Shown here: piece by piece, positions 5,177 through 5,314 of the stretch
How positions within the stretch are numbered: the first letter of the stretch is position 1
How the letters are laid out: the number at the start of each line of letters is the position of its first letter
From: Armatimonadota bacterium
GTDB lineage: Bacteria; Armatimonadota; Chthonomonadetes; Chthonomonadales; Chthonomonadaceae
Assembly: GCA_026392135.1 (NCBI GenBank)
Contig: JAPLCR010000632.1
Location: 1 to 5,314 of the forward strand
Reading direction: 5' to 3'
Length of the DNA stretch: 5,314 nt
Translations under genes and position numbers: made by a program
Notes under the pieces: generated by a model
Databases searched by the model: none
Seen by the model: the letters and a program-made list of their open reading frames with translations, nothing else
Told to the model about the DNA's origin: nothing

Positions 5177-5314
5177 TTACCGCTCTAGGGGAAGGTTGGG
5201 CGCGTCCAGTATGTTCTGTATGGCTTGCTGTTCGGTGACATCAATGATTTGAGGACCCTGCCTGAATCGCCAATGAGGAGTAATATCTTGGGTATTAGGC
5301 GCAAGCGTCATGCC
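5177..5314 (-). CDS. C-terminal end of an unrecognised protein (cut by window edge)
   Basis: The last 45 residues of a minus-strand gene entering from the right, ending in TAA at 5177-5179. The visible part includes TPHWRFRQGPQIIDVTEQQA and ends in ILDAPNLPLER. It shows no membrane segment, repeat or cysteine motif, and I do not recognise the family. The fragment has normal amino acid balance, a helix-like EQQAIQNIL segment and a stop just before the convergent spacer, which together suggest a real C-terminus. Function cannot be inferred. Evidence for coding is moderate because the frame is short. Confidence 0.5.
   Translation of the reverse strand, partial: GMTLAPNTQDITPHWRFRQGPQIIDVTEQQAIQNILDAPNLPLER

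Overview
This window reads as ordinary bacterial chromosome of moderate GC, with Shine-Dalgarno-led genes and a sigma70-type promoter. No tRNA, rRNA, CRISPR array or transposase is visible. A Tat-exported Gfo/Idh/MocA dehydrogenase next to a multiheme c-type cytochrome with TPRs suggests an environmental Gram-negative-type bacterium. Armatimonadota, Planctomycetota and Acidobacteriota are candidates, but this rests on gene style only and is a weak assignment.

Layout from left to right: (1) 1-564, minus strand, a short operon. A DUF433 (VapB45-like antitoxin family) protein is followed 19 bases later by the N-terminal part of a GlcE-like FAD-binding oxidase that leaves the window. A promoter with TTGAGA and TATAAT boxes sits at 584-613. 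(2) 615-4570, minus strand, a second tight cluster. A Tat-exported Gfo/Idh/MocA oxidoreductase (first in transcription order) is followed after 3 bases by a small two-helix membrane ORF, which overlaps by 22 bases a 764-residue pentaheme cytochrome c with C-terminal TPRs. The membrane ORF and the cytochrome look like one gene split by a one-base shift in a G run at 2918-2921. Joined, they give about 839 residues: a four-helix membrane domain, a heme domain and TPRs. (3) 4571-4848, an upstream region between divergent genes. It holds the Gfo ribosome binding site, an AT-rich palindrome and, on the plus strand, a well-led 31-codon mini-ORF ending in tandem TAG codons. (4) 4849-5073, plus strand, a stand-alone MutS2-type Smr domain that is probably either a remnant or a gene expressed by reinitiation. 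(5) 5074-5314, a convergent spacer with a hairpin, then the C-terminal end of an unrecognised minus-strand gene.

The most interesting part is the Gfo/membrane/pentaheme cytochrome cluster. An exported NAD(P)-type dehydrogenase fold beside a membrane-anchored electron carrier suggests a periplasmic redox unit, but its substrate and electron acceptor cannot be read from the sequence.
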